The notes: generated by a model from the letters alone, not told the origin. A stretch of 64,000 bases of DNA from Eubacterium uniforme (GCF_900167115.1 NZ_FUXZ01000003.1:248001-312000); one strand, 5' to 3'. Positions 53,601-62,207 are shown, counted from the stretch's first letter. Translations and numbers: made by a program.

Positions 53601-56600
53601 TTAGTTATTTCTGTTTCATTTACAAAATCTCTACCCTTATACTGATATACTTTAACTGAACCTGGTATAACTTCTAATGTATCTGATAAAGTATCCTCAA
53701 TAGTAATCTTATCGCCAACATTAATATCCTTTAATTCTTTAGCATTTTCTGAATTAGGATTTACATCAACATAATATGATGAAACAAAATCATTACTTGC
53801 ATTAGCTTTATTAGATAACTTCTTTTCAAGTGCCTTATCTATAGCAAATTCAACGCTATCTTCACCCAAAACAGATTTTTTTTCAGGTTCACTATCTGTA
53901 TCCTTAACTAACTCAGCTAAAGTTGAATTATTAATAATTGTTTCTTCTGTTGAAATTACAGATGTATCAATATCATATGAAATGGTAAGTTTCATAAGCT
54001 TTCCATTAGCATCTGTAAATTTACCATCCTTATTATCAAGTAAAATCTTATATCTATTAGATGCAGAATCCTCATTAGTTAGTTCTAAATTGATACTATC
54101 TTCATATGAAGAATAACTAGCATCAACGCTTACGCCCGACTTGTTAGTCCAAACAACCTTACCATCCTTATCTTTAATAACAAAAGAGTTCTTTATATAC
54201 TTAAGTCCTGGAACATTTAAAACATCTTCTATTTCATATTTAGCACTTATTACACTAGTAGCATCTTTTGCATCAATTGATTCATCAGGATCAATTGTTA
54301 CATTGTAACTTGCTTTTGAATTATCAGAAGCTAATCCATCCAAATTTTTAACAAGTCCTGGATGATCATCATTAATTCCTAACCAATATGAACTAGCTGA
54401 ACTTTGAATATGTCCTGAGCCTCTAAAGTTAACAATGTATCTTCCGTTATACCAGTACTTTTCATAAACATGAGCCACGTTCTCGTTAGATACATAAGTA
54501 TCTACGCTTTGTTCTAATAATTCTGGTATTTTTTCAATTAATACAGGATTAATCTGCATTGTATATCTAAGGATAATATTATATCCTTTACTTTCTTCTG
54601 CTGCTGGTAAATCTCCAAGCCAGACAATAGTAGACTTAGGTGCTACTGTTTCACCTTTTTTCGCTATCAAATAACTTCTATCATAATTATATACATCACT
54701 ATATAAGATAAACTGACCAGCTTCTACTGCATCACCATGATAAGTTGTAGAGTTATAATCACGTAATAATAATTCAGCATAAGCATCGTATCCATCGTAA
54801 AAATCATCTGCACTTATATCACCATTTACATTATGATAAAACATTGCATATGCATTATTACAAACATCCTGTACTTTTGGATTATCGCTATCAGTTGTTA
54901 TTTCAAAACATGGAGTTACTAACTGTCTATTCTCTTCACCCGTTAAATTAGCAAAATCAACATCATCTGCATTAAATCCCGATAAAAAGTCATAAACTTT
55001 ATAATCTTTTCCATTAATATTAACATTGTGATTTGCAAACTCATCAACAATTGCAATACCATCAAATCCAGCACTACCTGCTTCAAGTCCAACTGTAACT
55101 TTATAATCTACGTAATAATTTCCGTCATCACCAATATATACACCAAAGTTTGTTTTTGATGAATTTAATACCTTTTTAACTGGTCTATGCCATCCATTAC
55201 CTGGATCTGGATAAGTAACATCATACTCTGTATACCAAAGTGATGCACCATTCTTAAATGTATCAATATCAGTATCTGCTAATGTATTATAGTGAATTAT
55301 ATATGTTGTTGGTTCACTATCCGGTGGAGTAATCCAAACAAAATTATGATTACCAGCATCTGTAAAAATATATTTAAGTGCTGTATCTTCATCAAAATCA
55401 GAAACACTTGAATCCTGCTGAGTTTTAATTGCACTAATTAATTTAGCTTTAAGTGTTGCATCATCATTTATTTCTTCATACTCTGTTTTAGCTGAAGCAT
55501 TCTGACATAAATCCTGTAAAGCAGCATATGTTTCATCATCTAAAATAACCCATTCCTGTAATATTCTTTCACCATTTGGATTATTATTTGAATCCACTAC
55601 TCTATCTACATATGATGTTGGTTCTACTCTAGAATCTGTAGGATTCTTTGAAGTATCATATACAACATCTCCACCTACATAACCTGTTATCTCATCATGA
55701 ACAGCACTTCCACCTAAACTGTAGAAACGGTGTCTATTAACATTAACTGTATAAGGAACAATTGTTTTACCAGGTTTATCCTGTTTAATTTTGGTAACAT
55801 CCCCTGCATCCTTCATAATCCAGTCAGTACCGCCTTCATATGTTCCCCTTACTTCTGACTTTGAACTTAATGTTTCTACATCACCTGTTACAGGATTATC
55901 ATAATCATATGAAGCATTTGCTACATTATTATATGAATCCGATTTTTGCTTTCCATCAAGTTCAATTCGTTTATCATATGCCATTACACCGCAGTATTCT
56001 ATCTTAATATAACCACCAGAAACTAAGGATAAACCATTTATGATAAATCCTTCATCATCACCAACATCTGATAACTTATATGTTTCACTACTAATTAAGG
56101 CATTTGTTTTATCATAATATGAAACCTTAATATCAGCTCCGCTACCATATGCATCTTTTAAAATTTTTACATTATCTGTGTGATTATAAACATCTTCGAA
56201 TTTAATATTATCAATTGCAACATCATCTCTTTTGCCTCTGATAATAATATTAAAGTTATTTTTTAGACTTCCATCATCCTGATTAACGTAACCAGATTGA
56301 TTTTTAACAACAGCCAAATCGCTAAAATCAATCATGTATTCATCAGTAACATCAGGCCATGGAATTGAAACCTTTGATCTTCCTTCAGTATCTTCCCATG
56401 AGGCTTCCATTTCAAAGAATGCATTAACGCCATCATAGTAACCTGGAAATTCAATATAGATTACATCATCCAAAATATAATATGAGCCAATGGCATCATG
56501 TTTTGAATTATATAATGTCTTTTGATTATCAACTGATCCCTGATTGCCAATTGAGATATGCTCAGGTAACTTTAAGAAATACTTAAGTCCACCTTCTGCC

Positions 56601-56860
56601 ATATCAGTTATATCACCAATCTTAAAATTAAGTTTTAAAGAAAAACTTTCACTTGGATTAATTGTATCTCCGCTATTAATTTTTTTACCATCGACTATGA
56701 TTTCATGACTGACTAATTTGTCGGAAAAATCTGTGTAACCATTAAGCGTTGTAGGTGCAGCATGCGCCTCCTTAGCTGGTAACACAAATCCATTAAGAAG
56801 TGATAATACCATTACCACACTTAAGAAAAGTGCTAAGAATCTTCTTGCCTTATTATTCAT
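47699..56860 (-). CDS. Giant cell-wall adhesin with Spy0128-like isopeptide repeats and sortase signal
   Basis: This 3,053-residue protein has a signal peptide (ARRFLALFLSVVMVLSLLNGFVLPAKEAHA), a long N-terminal adhesin-like region (to about 1180), two SpaA/Cna-B domains, a DUF5979-like domain near 1480-1600, then about eight tandem Spy0128/FctA-like domains of 110-150 residues (about 1650-2850). Each begins with a lysine in a (L/V)xGxK(K/T) strand and ends F.N.Y, the expected Lys and Asn of an internal isopeptide bond, with GxxYY(I/V)..E as the catalytic-acid strand. A final SpaA domain (HEVKAPKGYE), an acidic/basic spacer, VETGD, a hydrophobic segment and RSKRRNKK form a sorting signal. The start at 56860 has GGAGG seven bases upstream; a GTG at 56917 has none. 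Likely a stalk-like adhesin; target unknown. Confidence 0.88.
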   Translation of the reverse strand: MNNKARRFLALFLSVVMVLSLLNGFVLPAKEAHAAPTTLNGYTDFSDKLVSHEIIVDGKKINSGDTINPSESFSLKLNFKIGDITDMAEGGLKYFLKLPEHISIGNQGSVDNQKTLYNSKHDAIGSYYILDDVIYIEFPGYYDGVNAFFEMEASWEDTEGRSKVSIPWPDVTDEYMIDFSDLAVVKNQSGYVNQDDGSLKNNFNIIIRGKRDDVAIDNIKFEDVYNHTDNVKILKDAYGSGADIKVSYYDKTNALISSETYKLSDVGDDEGFIINGLSLVSGGYIKIEYCGVMAYDKRIELDGKQKSDSYNNVANASYDYDNPVTGDVETLSSKSEVRGTYEGGTDWIMKDAGDVTKIKQDKPGKTIVPYTVNVNRHRFYSLGGSAVHDEITGYVGGDVVYDTSKNPTDSRVEPTSYVDRVVDSNNNPNGERILQEWVILDDETYAALQDLCQNASAKTEYEEINDDATLKAKLISAIKTQQDSSVSDFDEDTALKYIFTDAGNHNFVWITPPDSEPTTYIIHYNTLADTDIDTFKNGASLWYTEYDVTYPDPGNGWHRPVKKVLNSSKTNFGVYIGDDGNYYVDYKVTVGLEAGSAGFDGIAIVDEFANHNVNINGKDYKVYDFLSGFNADDVDFANLTGEENRQLVTPCFEITTDSDNPKVQDVCNNAYAMFYHNVNGDISADDFYDGYDAYAELLLRDYNSTTYHGDAVEAGQFILYSDVYNYDRSYLIAKKGETVAPKSTIVWLGDLPAAEESKGYNIILRYTMQINPVLIEKIPELLEQSVDTYVSNENVAHVYEKYWYNGRYIVNFRGSGHIQSSASSYWLGINDDHPGLVKNLDGLASDNSKASYNVTIDPDESIDAKDATSVISAKYEIEDVLNVPGLKYIKNSFVIKDKDGKVVWTNKSGVSVDASYSSYEDSINLELTNEDSASNRYKILLDNKDGKFTDANGKLMKLTISYDIDTSVISTEETIINNSTLAELVKDTDSEPEKKSVLGEDSVEFAIDKALEKKLSNKANASNDFVSSYYVDVNPNSENAKELKDINVGDKITIEDTLSDTLEVIPGSVKVYQYKGRDFVNETEITNSSEIAYHTNDNNLVVTLTVEDKDCRYRVTYDAKVLGGSNEYVKCINTAKVRGTTVTLDQTIDKVLIHDYREGSEAVVNQVKIEKFDEYDARKHLNATFDLYKGTVVNNQVTWELLTDEAVTGYGPIKTGDDGIILVKNKVENSSAIKIVDDKTWYKLVETDAPEDYMLREEPIYYYVSSDGEDADGLSIPEGIDKYVLARMTPEDLNGDKAPVIRVSNQKFGFDVNKVLKGTSRNLKGAEFAAYSDANCTSLIQKVKDGEGQYDLNEDGIIEFRNIDISLDSDVIYLKETKAPEGCVLDRNVYEIRISNGYVSKVSDEDGNSFTYSGQSISTDGCGQLVKIDGEKELPTFEIYNEESKGRLVVKKTVEQASEETLEKSFNFGITIKGEDGKESVDSYEAIKTDSEGKETVSTYLSNQIISLKNGEQFEIVGIPDGFTYEVKEVVDNAFETSINQSDSNGNDNKTVGGNVVSGDIDESGIDTVEYVNKGTIELDLTKTCVDGDGNEIDIPNGFTFELKSGSDSYFKITWDAVSKKFKLQEEFPGITFKNTDNGVVIGGIPLYRNRLYYLSESGADISGLACELSYTINGYKNTVLNNNTISFYPTSRKNSAASEYPVDNHVEIKAVNKYDNKFTETNFEAEKEYNKTLKGNEFAFDLYQIGSMYGSFDDAKAVLLQTVFAKADGKVSFDNVKFVKTGTYYFGIKERVPEDVDRRNRKDGITYDNSFKRIKVVVKRTSSGDLDASDVTYVDENLKFVNKYEANGDITLEGTKSYNKAQDRDAFKFKLTEYTDNTYATVKKDSMGADIVRTTGNTSQTLANANSTFEFDLDFSYDAGDVGKHYYIINEIDPNENDGITYDDREIKVVVTVSDNNDGTLNVTKEVSGASGIHFDNTYDANGKIAFAGTKTLVNHNIADDQFEFVITEYTDDTYATPKMDSSNKNITYTAGVESANLSDTSKSAVADIKYPEISYSFDDIGSHYYIIEEKIPTGATNNSYEGITYDSTKNRVRVDVTDAGKGKLNVNANYVSGDANFTNTYNATGKLVLSGKKILNGRNIKDNEFLIYGTRKDVSAGTTSDTSIYGRVNSDGTISFDEITYDENDIGKTYEYTLYENEPNVNPGGITYSSEEYKVTVKISDGNNGSLSISKTIVDKAGKSVDSIDFINEYDAKASISFTAKKALKGRELTDGQFTFDIYEGDELVSSGSNDANGNIAFAEIEYYIDGSQTGVKQNIGTHNYIVKERVPNPKPEGYTYSNKTYEVSVNVTDNGDGTLKVVVSGASIKDGSVSYEITKNDEDEATFINSYEASGKLLLEGKKTLIGRSLDDKEFKFEVTEYKVSSNATGEEVLNLTGRTYTAYSDAKGKINFDNIEYIKNSTKNDEGLYKYVVKEVVPDVKAGGVTYDDTIYEVYANVEDADGGKLNVTSTSRSGEINFTNTYEASGTLTIKAKKMAMMFDSKKVYDDVNSDGKNMGNVFTFEVYEMLDKNSANATGGVADSDDRFVNKLVSEGSCKVSEEVDLSDIVYSLSDVGNHVYKVVEKAGNAKGYVYDKTEYYIFVGIEDGRKGTLIITVEEDTKEEVVNKLLGNTSGYSRNSVEYGVNADDNEGVNDPNDPSLISSGATVFVDGKANYETEFVNTYKAEVNLELKGEKEVENLSLNNFKNNIMKDGAFRFSFKEFDKSGKEIKSKEEISGKSLSDGSILFDAIHYTLQDVGTHYYQITEDTDNQISNVLYTAKTVCAKVVVKNEGDGNLSTEVSYARNADIKDFISNNESGKLEKAEFVNKLTEVKIKKITEDGSGLAGAKMAILNKKGKVVFRFTSEVKETVCYGLLKDVEYTLHEVKAPKGYELADDINFKIDEKGNVHILNEKKSKKVETVKMTDKKSVNSKKSKDKADGDNDEDDDDDNPEDTLDAHRHKRDNDKDENNESRTVETGDNSRIALMLVIFIMSGSANAYLLRSKRRNKKSIKK

Positions 56861-56961
56861 ATTCATCCTCCCGTAAAAAATAAATCCTTTCCTATTTCTA
56901 AATATTTTACAAAACACAATATCAGATTTTTACAAATCTCTTAATCCCCTAAAACCATAAC

Positions 56962-56990
56962 GGTAAGCATGAAAAAAATTCATGCTTACC
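56962..56990 (-). terminator. Hairpin after the kinase gene
   Basis: Perfect 12-bp stem GGTAAGCATGAA / TTCATGCTTACC with a five-base A loop (plus strand), 28 bases after the stop codon at 57018. The minus-strand 3' flank (GTTATGGTTTT) is not a strong T tract, so termination may be partial. Confidence 0.5.
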
Positions 56991-57017
56991 TATTAAGTAA
57001 TATTTTTTTAAATCTTA

Positions 57018-59069
57018 TTATTTTATCATATCTCCAAAGAAGGATATAATAATAAAAGTCCCAACATATCGACCTATAACCGAATAAAGAAAAGCATAAA
57101 CATAATCCATTAATTTAAATCTCACCGTATTCGTCCATAACTTCTTGAAAATATAAATACCAGCTCCGACAACACCACAAATAGAAAATGCTATTGTATT
57201 AAAATGTTTTTCTTCATCAAGCATTCTAAGTCCTATTTGAATTAATACAGAACAAAGAAGTACTAATTTTATGTATATTCCTTTTCTTTGAAGAGCTTCA
57301 AGAATTTCATGTAAAGCCAATGCCATGCTTTGAATAACACCTGCTATACCTTTCTTTTTATATTGTCTCTTTTTAGAAGCAATATATCTCTTTCTAATCT
57401 CCTGAGCTCGTCTCTTACCTTCTTTTTCTTTTTGAATTTCTTCTTTTAATTCTTCCTCGTAAATCTTCTGCTCAAGTTTTCTATCACTTGAACTTCTCTT
57501 TTCATCTCTTAAGGCATAAATATCAGTTCTTTCGGTATGAACTTTTTCACGTTCCCAAGCTTCTTTCTTAGCTTCAGCTCTAACATTTATTCTTTCATTA
57601 CGATAACTTTCAATTCTTATATCATCGTTCGTTTTCTTAAATTCAGCAGCTGCCTTTTTAGCTGCTTCACTATTATCATCTACCTTGCCATCACTAACTG
57701 GATAAAACGATGAGTATGGATCCTTTTCATATCTATCAGATACCGGTCCACTACCATAAGCCTCATCCTTTCTACCGTTTGATATAGCCTTTTTTGTTTT
57801 AGCAGCTATATCAACAACCTTATCCTTAGCAAATGAAAAGTCGTAAAGAACATCTCCAACCTTGTTACCAATCTGCTGGTACCATGTTGTATTAAGAGCT
57901 TTTTCAAGTTCTTCTTTTTCTCTAGCAAATAACTCATCAGCCGTAGGTCCTGAATAACCCTTTCTTGAAGCTTCTATAACTGCGGCATATCTTGAATCAA
58001 CCGGCGTAACCGGTGCAACATATTCCTGTAATTTTCTCTGTAATGCGCACCAAGGGCACTCCTTTAAATGCGACCAATACATATGATCCTCATGATCAGG
58101 GCAAACTGATAATTCATCCTGCATCTTTGATAAAGCATCATACCACTCTAATGTATCCGCTCTTCTTGTTGGATCATTATGACCATCAACAAATGTTCTT
58201 ACAAACAATTCCTGAATATAATCTGGCAATATATTAAAATCCGGAGCGTACTTAGGTTTAACTAATCCGCCTGTTTCCTTATAGAATATAAAATGTCCAC
58301 CTCTTATGTTATCAATAGGCTGTGGAGCAGCAACAGAACTTCTACTCATACTCATAACACTAAGTGCTGCAGAATAATCAACTGCACTAGCAAATGGATG
58401 ACAACCATTCATAAGCAATGCAAATATATGAATTGCCAAAGCGAAAAGGTCTGTCTCCTTAGTAAATGTAGGAAGCGGTGCATTAATAAGATTATAATTA
58501 TTCATCATCTTTTCCTGAATCTCTGCTGCAAGATATTCAGGAAGTCCTACTTCACATCGATAAATCTTACCACTTCTTGCATCTGTAATATGATATGAAT
58601 CCGTATCAACAAGTGTAACCCTTGATGTCTCAGGATTAACAACAATGTTCTTAGGATTTAAATCACCACATACCTGACCCGAATTATGGACTGCATTAAT
58701 AGCCGCACATAGATTCTTAGCAACCATAAGTCTTTCCTCAAGATTATAGCCACTATCATCAAGATACATAACATTAAGTTCTATAAAGTTTTCAAGTTTA
58801 GGCATTACATAGCCCACGAAATTTTTATTTAAATAAACAACGTCTATTGGCCAACAGAGCTGCTTTAACATATTGCCCGAAAGATTCGCCTGAGCCATTG
58901 CTAAAAGTTTTCTATGTCTTGTTTCAGTTCTGATATTTTCATTAAACTCTTTAACAACTAAGTCAGGTTTACCTAAAATCTTATATACTGTGCCTTCGCC
59001 ACCCTTCCCTAATGGCTCATCGTCAGCAACATAAGGTTCTCCATTTATTCCTGCATATGCTATCGACAT
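57018..59069 (-). CDS. Membrane-anchored serine/threonine kinase-like protein (TerY-P triad)
   Basis: The first 300 residues are a protein kinase-like domain: glycine loop LGKGGEGTVY (20-29), Lys40 in LVVKEF, catalytic GDLNPKN (Asp136) and metal-binding VDTDSYH (Asp155) replacing the usual DFG. A treble-clef-type zinc ribbon follows (CPDHEDHMYWSHLKECPWC, about 320-340), then a charged coiled-coil segment (about 480-580) and two or three C-terminal membrane helices (about 600-680). It is the last gene of a vWA - PP2C - kinase operon. This triad matches the TerY-P signalling module predicted for the tellurium-resistance (Ter) stress network. No ter genes are visible here. Start: AAGGAG seven bases upstream. 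Confidence 0.82.
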   Translation of the reverse strand: MSIAYAGINGEPYVADDEPLGKGGEGTVYKILGKPDLVVKEFNENIRTETRHRKLLAMAQANLSGNMLKQLCWPIDVVYLNKNFVGYVMPKLENFIELNVMYLDDSGYNLEERLMVAKNLCAAINAVHNSGQVCGDLNPKNIVVNPETSRVTLVDTDSYHITDARSGKIYRCEVGLPEYLAAEIQEKMMNNYNLINAPLPTFTKETDLFALAIHIFALLMNGCHPFASAVDYSAALSVMSMSRSSVAAPQPIDNIRGGHFIFYKETGGLVKPKYAPDFNILPDYIQELFVRTFVDGHNDPTRRADTLEWYDALSKMQDELSVCPDHEDHMYWSHLKECPWCALQRKLQEYVAPVTPVDSRYAAVIEASRKGYSGPTADELFAREKEELEKALNTTWYQQIGNKVGDVLYDFSFAKDKVVDIAAKTKKAISNGRKDEAYGSGPVSDRYEKDPYSSFYPVSDGKVDDNSEAAKKAAAEFKKTNDDIRIESYRNERINVRAEAKKEAWEREKVHTERTDIYALRDEKRSSSDRKLEQKIYEEELKEEIQKEKEGKRRAQEIRKRYIASKKRQYKKKGIAGVIQSMALALHEILEALQRKGIYIKLVLLCSVLIQIGLRMLDEEKHFNTIAFSICGVVGAGIYIFKKLWTNTVRFKLMDYVYAFLYSVIGRYVGTFIIISFFGDMIK

Positions 59070-59134
59070 CTTTTTCTCCTTATCTCACGAAAACTATTTC
59101 TAATTATTTTAATTCTCCCACACTATTAAATTAA

Positions 59135-60367
59135 CTAAATTTTAATATTGCATTCGTCTAATAATTCGTTTAAAGATTCTTCCGTGCTAGTACTATTACT
59201 ATCCTTATAGCGTTTTTCAAAAAATCCCTGTTCAGTAAAATACATAACACCGAAAATAATTAATGCTGTAAGTGCAACAGTTGCGAGAAATTTTATTATA
59301 CCGATAATGGTTCTCTTCTTGCTGCGCTTCCTGTCTCTCTCATAGCTATAATCATCATCTTCAGCATTTGCAGCACTCTCATCCTGTGGATACATGTGAG
59401 GATAAGCCTTTCTGTTCCATGCCTCCTGAAGTTTTTCCCAATCAAGATCTGCATAGTACTCAGGTTCATTATCATCAAGTTCTAAGCTGGTATTGATAAT
59501 ACCTACTACCGTCTTATCATCCTGCTCGTTTTGCATCATTACCACAGGGTAATTGTCCTTCTTTAAATCTTCAATTACTTCTTCCGCTTGATCTGGAATA
59601 TGCTTTCTGTAAATCTTTAAAAGCCTATCATAAAAATCATCTGAATTGTAATTCTCAGATCCTACCATAAATTCTTCAATGGCTCTCTTTGTTTTCTTTC
59701 TTTCGTTCTTTCCACCTGGAACACCATGAGGATCAACGAAGAATGAACCCAAAGGAACATATGCTCTATTTGCATAATTATCCATATCCCTTAGTAAATA
59801 TGGACAAATCGTAGCTAGCATACCATCCGTAACCATCAAAATTGATACGAGATTTTCATCATAAGTATCAATCATCCAATTTGCGTAACCACTTCTAAGT
59901 GGAAGAACGGTAAATCCGTCCGCGCCTTTAAGTGGTCTTGTTATCTCCACAAAATTACCATATTCATTTAGGCCGATAATGGCCCCATCTCCCGAATGAC
60001 CATATACAATCCTACTTCCATCATATATAACCACTGATAATGTAGTATCAAAGCTTTCTATGGGTCTTCTACTACTCTCTGACTCTTCTACGATTTTCTT
60101 GAATGCATAATTAAATGCCGTTCTCATCATTGACTTGATACTTATAGGATCGTTATCAACCGGCATATATTCCTTGCAGAATTGCACTACTGTCTCAACT
60201 GCAATTCTCGAACCAATCGCCGAATTATCAGCACTTCCGACGCCGTCAGCGATGGCTGCAATGATTCTCCCATCATCCATTCTTAAAATTCGATGTGAGT
60301 CTTGACATTCAACACCACTCTTCTGGTGCGATTTTCCCTTCAAGCTTACACCGTAACTAAAAATCAT
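59135..60367 (-). CDS. PP2C-type protein phosphatase with C-terminal membrane helix (TerY-P triad)
   Basis: The 410-residue protein starts with a PP2C domain (about 1-300): SGVECQDSHRI, AAIADGVGSADNS (metal-binding Asp41), FDTTLSVVIYDGSRIVYGHSGDGAII and, late, DDKTVVGIIN with the last metal aspartates. An acidic/basic linker (DEDDDYSYERDRKRSKKR) precedes one membrane helix (about 355-378) and a short extracellular tail. As partner of the kinase 65 bp downstream it probably reverses its phosphorylation. Both being membrane-tethered suggests the switch works at the envelope. Start: GAGAGATAGG-type site upstream, spacing acceptable. Confidence 0.85.
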   Translation of the reverse strand: MIFSYGVSLKGKSHQKSGVECQDSHRILRMDDGRIIAAIADGVGSADNSAIGSRIAVETVVQFCKEYMPVDNDPISIKSMMRTAFNYAFKKIVEESESSRRPIESFDTTLSVVIYDGSRIVYGHSGDGAIIGLNEYGNFVEITRPLKGADGFTVLPLRSGYANWMIDTYDENLVSILMVTDGMLATICPYLLRDMDNYANRAYVPLGSFFVDPHGVPGGKNERKKTKRAIEEFMVGSENYNSDDFYDRLLKIYRKHIPDQAEEVIEDLKKDNYPVVMMQNEQDDKTVVGIINTSLELDDNEPEYYADLDWEKLQEAWNRKAYPHMYPQDESAANAEDDDYSYERDRKRSKKRTIIGIIKFLATVALTALIIFGVMYFTEQGFFEKRYKDSNSTSTEESLNELLDECNIKI

Positions 60368-60473
60368 ACCTATCTCTCCGTAATTAACCTCTATTCGTAA
60401 TTAAACCGTGTATGTATTCTTACTATCTGTACTAAAATTACACAAATATCTAATTATCCATTAAAACACAAAC

Positions 60474-60514
60474 ATGCTTATGTAAGTTTACATAACATAA
60501 ACTTACATAAGCAT
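60474..60514 (-). terminator. 17-bp perfect hairpin between the vWA and PP2C genes
   Basis: Arms ATGCTTATGTAAGTTTA (60474-60490) and its exact reverse complement (60498-60514) surround a seven-base loop. On the minus strand GTTTGTGTTTT follows. It lies 14 bases after the vWA stop and could attenuate transcription into the phosphatase and kinase genes or protect the vWA mRNA end. Confidence 0.65.
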
Positions 60515-60527
60515 AATTTAATTCATT

Positions 60528-61304
60528 CTACCATTCAGTTGATAATGCTTTTGCACCTTTTGGTAAGCCACCAGCTTCTGGTTCGTCACCAACACGGCTA
60601 ACTGAAATTGCAACCATACTTTCACTTAACCAATTAAAGATGCCTTCAAAGTTAGCTTCATCAAGAGAAATACATCTATTTGTAAGTGACTTAAGTACAT
60701 CTTCACTGTAATCGCCAACGCCTACAGCCCAGAACTTAAGTTTTCCATGTCTGCCCTTGCTTTCTTCCTCTCTGATTCTATCTCTTGCAACAGAGATATC
60801 ATCAGTAGGCTCGCCATCAGTAATCATAAAGATCCAAGGCTTGAAACAAGGTGTACCCATACTTGCATAAAATCTATTTCTTTCTTTAACTTTATCAATT
60901 GCTAAGTTGATACCAGCACCCATTGATGTCTCACCTGTTGGAACAAGTCTAACTGGCTTCATCTGTGATAATGGAGTAAACTCCTGAACTACTCTTGCGC
61001 CTTCATTAAATTCAATAATAGCAATATCAATTCTCTTCTGAGCAAGTTCATCCAAAGCTGTCTGCTTCTGGAACATGTTAATAGCTTTATTTAAACTGTC
61101 CATTGCCTTTCCGTTCATTGAATATGAAGAGTCAAGTAATAAAACGCATGCCATATGGGGTTCACCAGGTGCGCTTACAGCCTGAGCCTTGCTACTTGGA
61201 GTCTCCTCTTCTGGCTTTTCTACTTCCTCTCCTAAAGTCTGTCCGCACTCTGGGCAGAATTCAGAATCATCTGCAATTTCTTTCCCGCAATACTTACAAA
61301 TCAT
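60528..61304 (-). CDS. TerY-like von Willebrand factor A protein with N-terminal zinc ribbon
   Basis: The 258-residue protein has an N-terminal zinc ribbon (Cys3, Cys6, Cys17, Cys20), a short linker and a vWA domain with an intact MIDAS: DSSYS (Asp58, Ser60, Ser62), Thr in GETSMG and the ITDGEPTDD aspartate. This is the TerY layout described for TerY-P triads, where the vWA protein is thought to bind and present partners to the kinase/phosphatase pair. It is first in the operon, with promoter at 61367-61395. A 17-bp hairpin follows the gene. No signal peptide, so cytoplasmic. Start: GAGG upstream. Confidence 0.88.
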   Translation of the reverse strand: MICKYCGKEIADDSEFCPECGQTLGEEVEKPEEETPSSKAQAVSAPGEPHMACVLLLDSSYSMNGKAMDSLNKAINMFQKQTALDELAQKRIDIAIIEFNEGARVVQEFTPLSQMKPVRLVPTGETSMGAGINLAIDKVKERNRFYASMGTPCFKPWIFMITDGEPTDDISVARDRIREEESKGRHGKLKFWAVGVGDYSEDVLKSLTNRCISLDEANFEGIFNWLSESMVAISVSRVGDEPEAGGLPKGAKALSTEW

Positions 61305-61366
61305 TTTACATTACCTCACTTAGTTTTATTTAACGCAAACCATTCCTTCTTTTGCATCATAAACAT

Positions 61367-61395
61367 ATTATACCAATTTTAAAGCTTTCATACAA
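61367..61395 (-). promoter_or_regulatory. Promoter of the vWA-PP2C-kinase operon
   Basis: Minus strand TTGTAT (61390-61395), 17-base spacer, TATAAT (61367-61372), 63 bases before the vWA start codon. Confidence 0.75.
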
Positions 61396-61496
61396 TAAAA
61401 AATATTGATAAAAAACTAACGCAATATTTATAAAGATTTACTATAAATAAGCCATTTTTATAACCAATCAAGAAACTTGTTTTAAAATATAGTTTC

Positions 61497-62207
61497 CTAT
61501 ATTTCAAGTGCTGTTTCTAAAGCTAAATTAATCATTTCAGTAAATCCTTGTTCTCTTTCCTTTGCACTCATTTCTTCGTCTCTAAATAAGTGATCAGAAA
61601 CCGTAAGTATTGAAAGAGCACGTTTATTAGCTTGTGCTGCTAAATAATATAAAGCAGCTGATTCCATCTCTGTACATAGTACTCCCATGCTTCTCCATCT
61701 CTCATATGCATTTGTAAATCCATTATAAAAATGATTTGAAGTAAGAACATTACCAACTCTAACATTAATTCCTAATTCCTGCGCCTTATTATATGCCTTA
61801 TTCAAAAGACCAAAATCAGCAATTGGAGCTAGTATTCCAGGCATTTCATACTGATCTGCAAAATTCGAATCAGTACTACAGCCCTGTGCTAAAATAATGT
61901 CCTTAACCTGAACTTCATCTTTAAGTCCACCTGTTGAGCCAACTCTTATAATCACATCAACATCATACATATTAAATAATTCGTATGCATAAATACCAAT
62001 TGAAGGCATACCCATACCATGTGCCATAACAGAAATTTGCTTACCCTTGTATGTACCTGTATAACCATATACATTTCTTACATCAGTAAACATTTCTGCT
62101 CCTTCAAGGAAATTCTCCGCAATAAATTTTGCTCTTAACGGATCTCCCGGCATAATTACAATTTTTGCAATATCTCCTGGATTTGCATTATTATGTGGTG
62201 TTGCCAT
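61497..62207 (-). CDS. deoD: Purine nucleoside phosphorylase, DeoD type
   Basis: The 236-residue enzyme phosphorolyses purine (deoxy)nucleosides to base and (deoxy)ribose-1-phosphate. Typical hexameric DeoD motifs are GDPLRAKFIAENFL near residue 21 (phosphate-binding Gly/Arg), VMAHGMGMPSIGIYAYEL, IIRVGSTGG (Arg of the phosphate site) and MGVLCTEMESAALY (ribose-binding Glu). Length fits the family (about 235). GGAGGGG lies six bases before the ATG. It starts 57 bp after the radical SAM gene and may be co-transcribed with it; there is no clear terminator before the vWA promoter. Confidence 0.96.
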   Translation of the reverse strand: MATPHNNANPGDIAKIVIMPGDPLRAKFIAENFLEGAEMFTDVRNVYGYTGTYKGKQISVMAHGMGMPSIGIYAYELFNMYDVDVIIRVGSTGGLKDEVQVKDIILAQGCSTDSNFADQYEMPGILAPIADFGLLNKAYNKAQELGINVRVGNVLTSNHFYNGFTNAYERWRSMGVLCTEMESAALYYLAAQANKRALSILTVSDHLFRDEEMSAKEREQGFTEMINLALETALEI

